A stretch of DNA of 6,880 nt from Pseudomonadota bacterium (GTDB taxonomy: Bacteria; Pseudomonadota; Alphaproteobacteria; Rhizobiales; Xanthobacteraceae). The stretch lies in NCBI GenBank assembly GCA_023390955.1, contig JAEWBW010000242.1:1-6880 (forward strand), read 5' to 3'. The notes beneath the pieces are model-generated. The model was given only the letters and a program-made list of their open reading frames with translations. It did no database searches and was not told the DNA's origin. Both the position numbers and the translations under genes were made by a program. Positions 6,264-6,880 of the stretch are shown in pieces. Position 1 is the first letter of the stretch; every line of letters starts with the position of its first letter.

Positions 6264-6880
6264 ATGATTGAAATGCCGCCGCTCCAGTTCGCGCAGACGA
6301 ACGGAATTCGCATGGGCTATTACGATGCGGGGCCGAAGACCGACAAACCGCCGGTGGTGCTGTGCCATGGCTGGCCGGAGCTGGCGTTTTCCTGGCGTCA
6401 CCAGATCAAGGCGTTGAGCGAGGCCGGCATTAGGGTGATTGCACCCGATCAGCGCGGCTATGGCGCGACCGAGCGGCCTGAGCCGGTCGAGGCGTATGAC
6501 ATGGAGCATCTGACCGGCGATCTCGTCGGCCTGCTCGACCATCTCCAGATCGACAAGGCGATCTTCGTCGGCCACGATTGGGGGGGCTTCGTCGTCTGGC
6601 AGATGCCGTTGCGGCACCCCTCGCGCGTCGCCGGTGTCGTCGGGGTCAACACTCCGCATTGGGACCGCGCACCGGCCGATCCGATCGAGCTGTTCCGGAA
6701 GCGCTTCGGCGACATGATGTACATCGTGCAGTTCCAGGACCCTGCGCGAGAGCCGGACCGCATCTTCGGCAGCCGCGTCGAGCAGACCTTTGACGCGTTC
6801 ATGCGCAAGCCGTTGCCGACGCGCCCCGATGCGAAGCCAACCGAGCCTGCGATCGCAGGCGTCGGCGCCTCCGCGAAGAC
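6264..6880 (+). CDS. Epoxide-hydrolase-type alpha/beta-hydrolase (partial, C-terminus off the right edge)
   Basis: The frame opens at ATG 6264 and runs 205 codons to the window edge without a stop. AGGGAA (6252-6257), overlapping the previous stop codon, lies six bases before the start; the tight spacing indicates co-transcription with the WS/DGAT. Visible motifs: HGWPE (35-39), the oxyanion-hole signature of soluble epoxide hydrolases; DQRGYGAT (62-69); and GHDWGG (103-108), where Asp105 is the nucleophile that forms the ester intermediate. A cap region starts at about 128 (NTPHWDRAP), with FGDMMYIVQFQDP (149-161), where cap tyrosines that protonate the epoxide usually lie; Tyr153 is a candidate. 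The acid and histidine of the triad should be beyond the edge. An Asp nucleophile with HGWPE favours epoxide hydrolase over esterase; a haloalkane or fluoroacetate dehalogenase relative remains possible. The substrate is unknown. Confidence 0.9.
   Translation, partial: MIEMPPLQFAQTNGIRMGYYDAGPKTDKPPVVLCHGWPELAFSWRHQIKALSEAGIRVIAPDQRGYGATERPEPVEAYDMEHLTGDLVGLLDHLQIDKAIFVGHDWGGFVVWQMPLRHPSRVAGVVGVNTPHWDRAPADPIELFRKRFGDMMYIVQFQDPAREPDRIFGSRVEQTFDAFMRKPLPTRPDAKPTEPAIAGVGASAK

Noticed and set aside
4688..6313. 541-codon open frame on the minus strand, opposite the whole WS/DGAT gene
   Set aside because: Its translation is dominated by Arg, His, Asp and Gly with no recognisable domain, as expected when a GC-rich coding strand is read backwards. 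The plus strand carries a complete, motif-rich enzyme.

Overview
This window is high-GC chromosomal DNA with the codon use and gene types of an alphaproteobacterium. Bradyrhizobium or Rhodopseudomonas-like Bradyrhizobiaceae is my best guess, from the protein styles and from a small DUF6489-type protein that I associate with this group. No phage, IS, tRNA, rRNA or CRISPR sequence is visible.

Left half (about 1-3297, minus strand): part of a dipeptide/oligopeptide-type (Dpp/Opp/Gsi family) ABC importer operon. In transcription order it holds a periplasmic family-5 solute-binding protein (1702-3297), a DppB-type permease (620-1600) and a DppC-type permease (1-609, cut by the window edge). The ATPase genes would be expected further left. 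A perfect 9-bp inverted repeat sits in the 101-base gap between binding protein and first permease. This is where such operons often carry an RNA hairpin that keeps binding-protein mRNA in excess.

Middle (about 3298-3596): a 299-base divergent intergenic region. It must hold the promoters for both halves. Only weak promoter-like hexamers can be pointed to.

Right half (3597 to the end, plus strand): a tightly spaced four-gene cluster. It holds a short DUF6489-like protein (3597-3854), an alpha/beta-hydrolase of lipase/esterase type whose start codon overlaps the previous stop (3851-4654), a wax ester synthase/diacylglycerol acyltransferase (WS/DGAT, 4703-6253) and an epoxide-hydrolase-type alpha/beta-hydrolase starting 10 bases later (6264 to the edge, incomplete). 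The spacing suggests one transcript. The likely theme is making and turning over neutral lipid or acyl esters: the WS/DGAT would esterify acyl-CoA onto an alcohol or diacylglycerol, the first hydrolase could hydrolyse such esters, and the last enzyme may act on an epoxide or related small ester. The role of the small first protein is unknown.

Nothing here is clearly an undescribed system. The part most worth following is the small protein, hydrolase and WS/DGAT unit.
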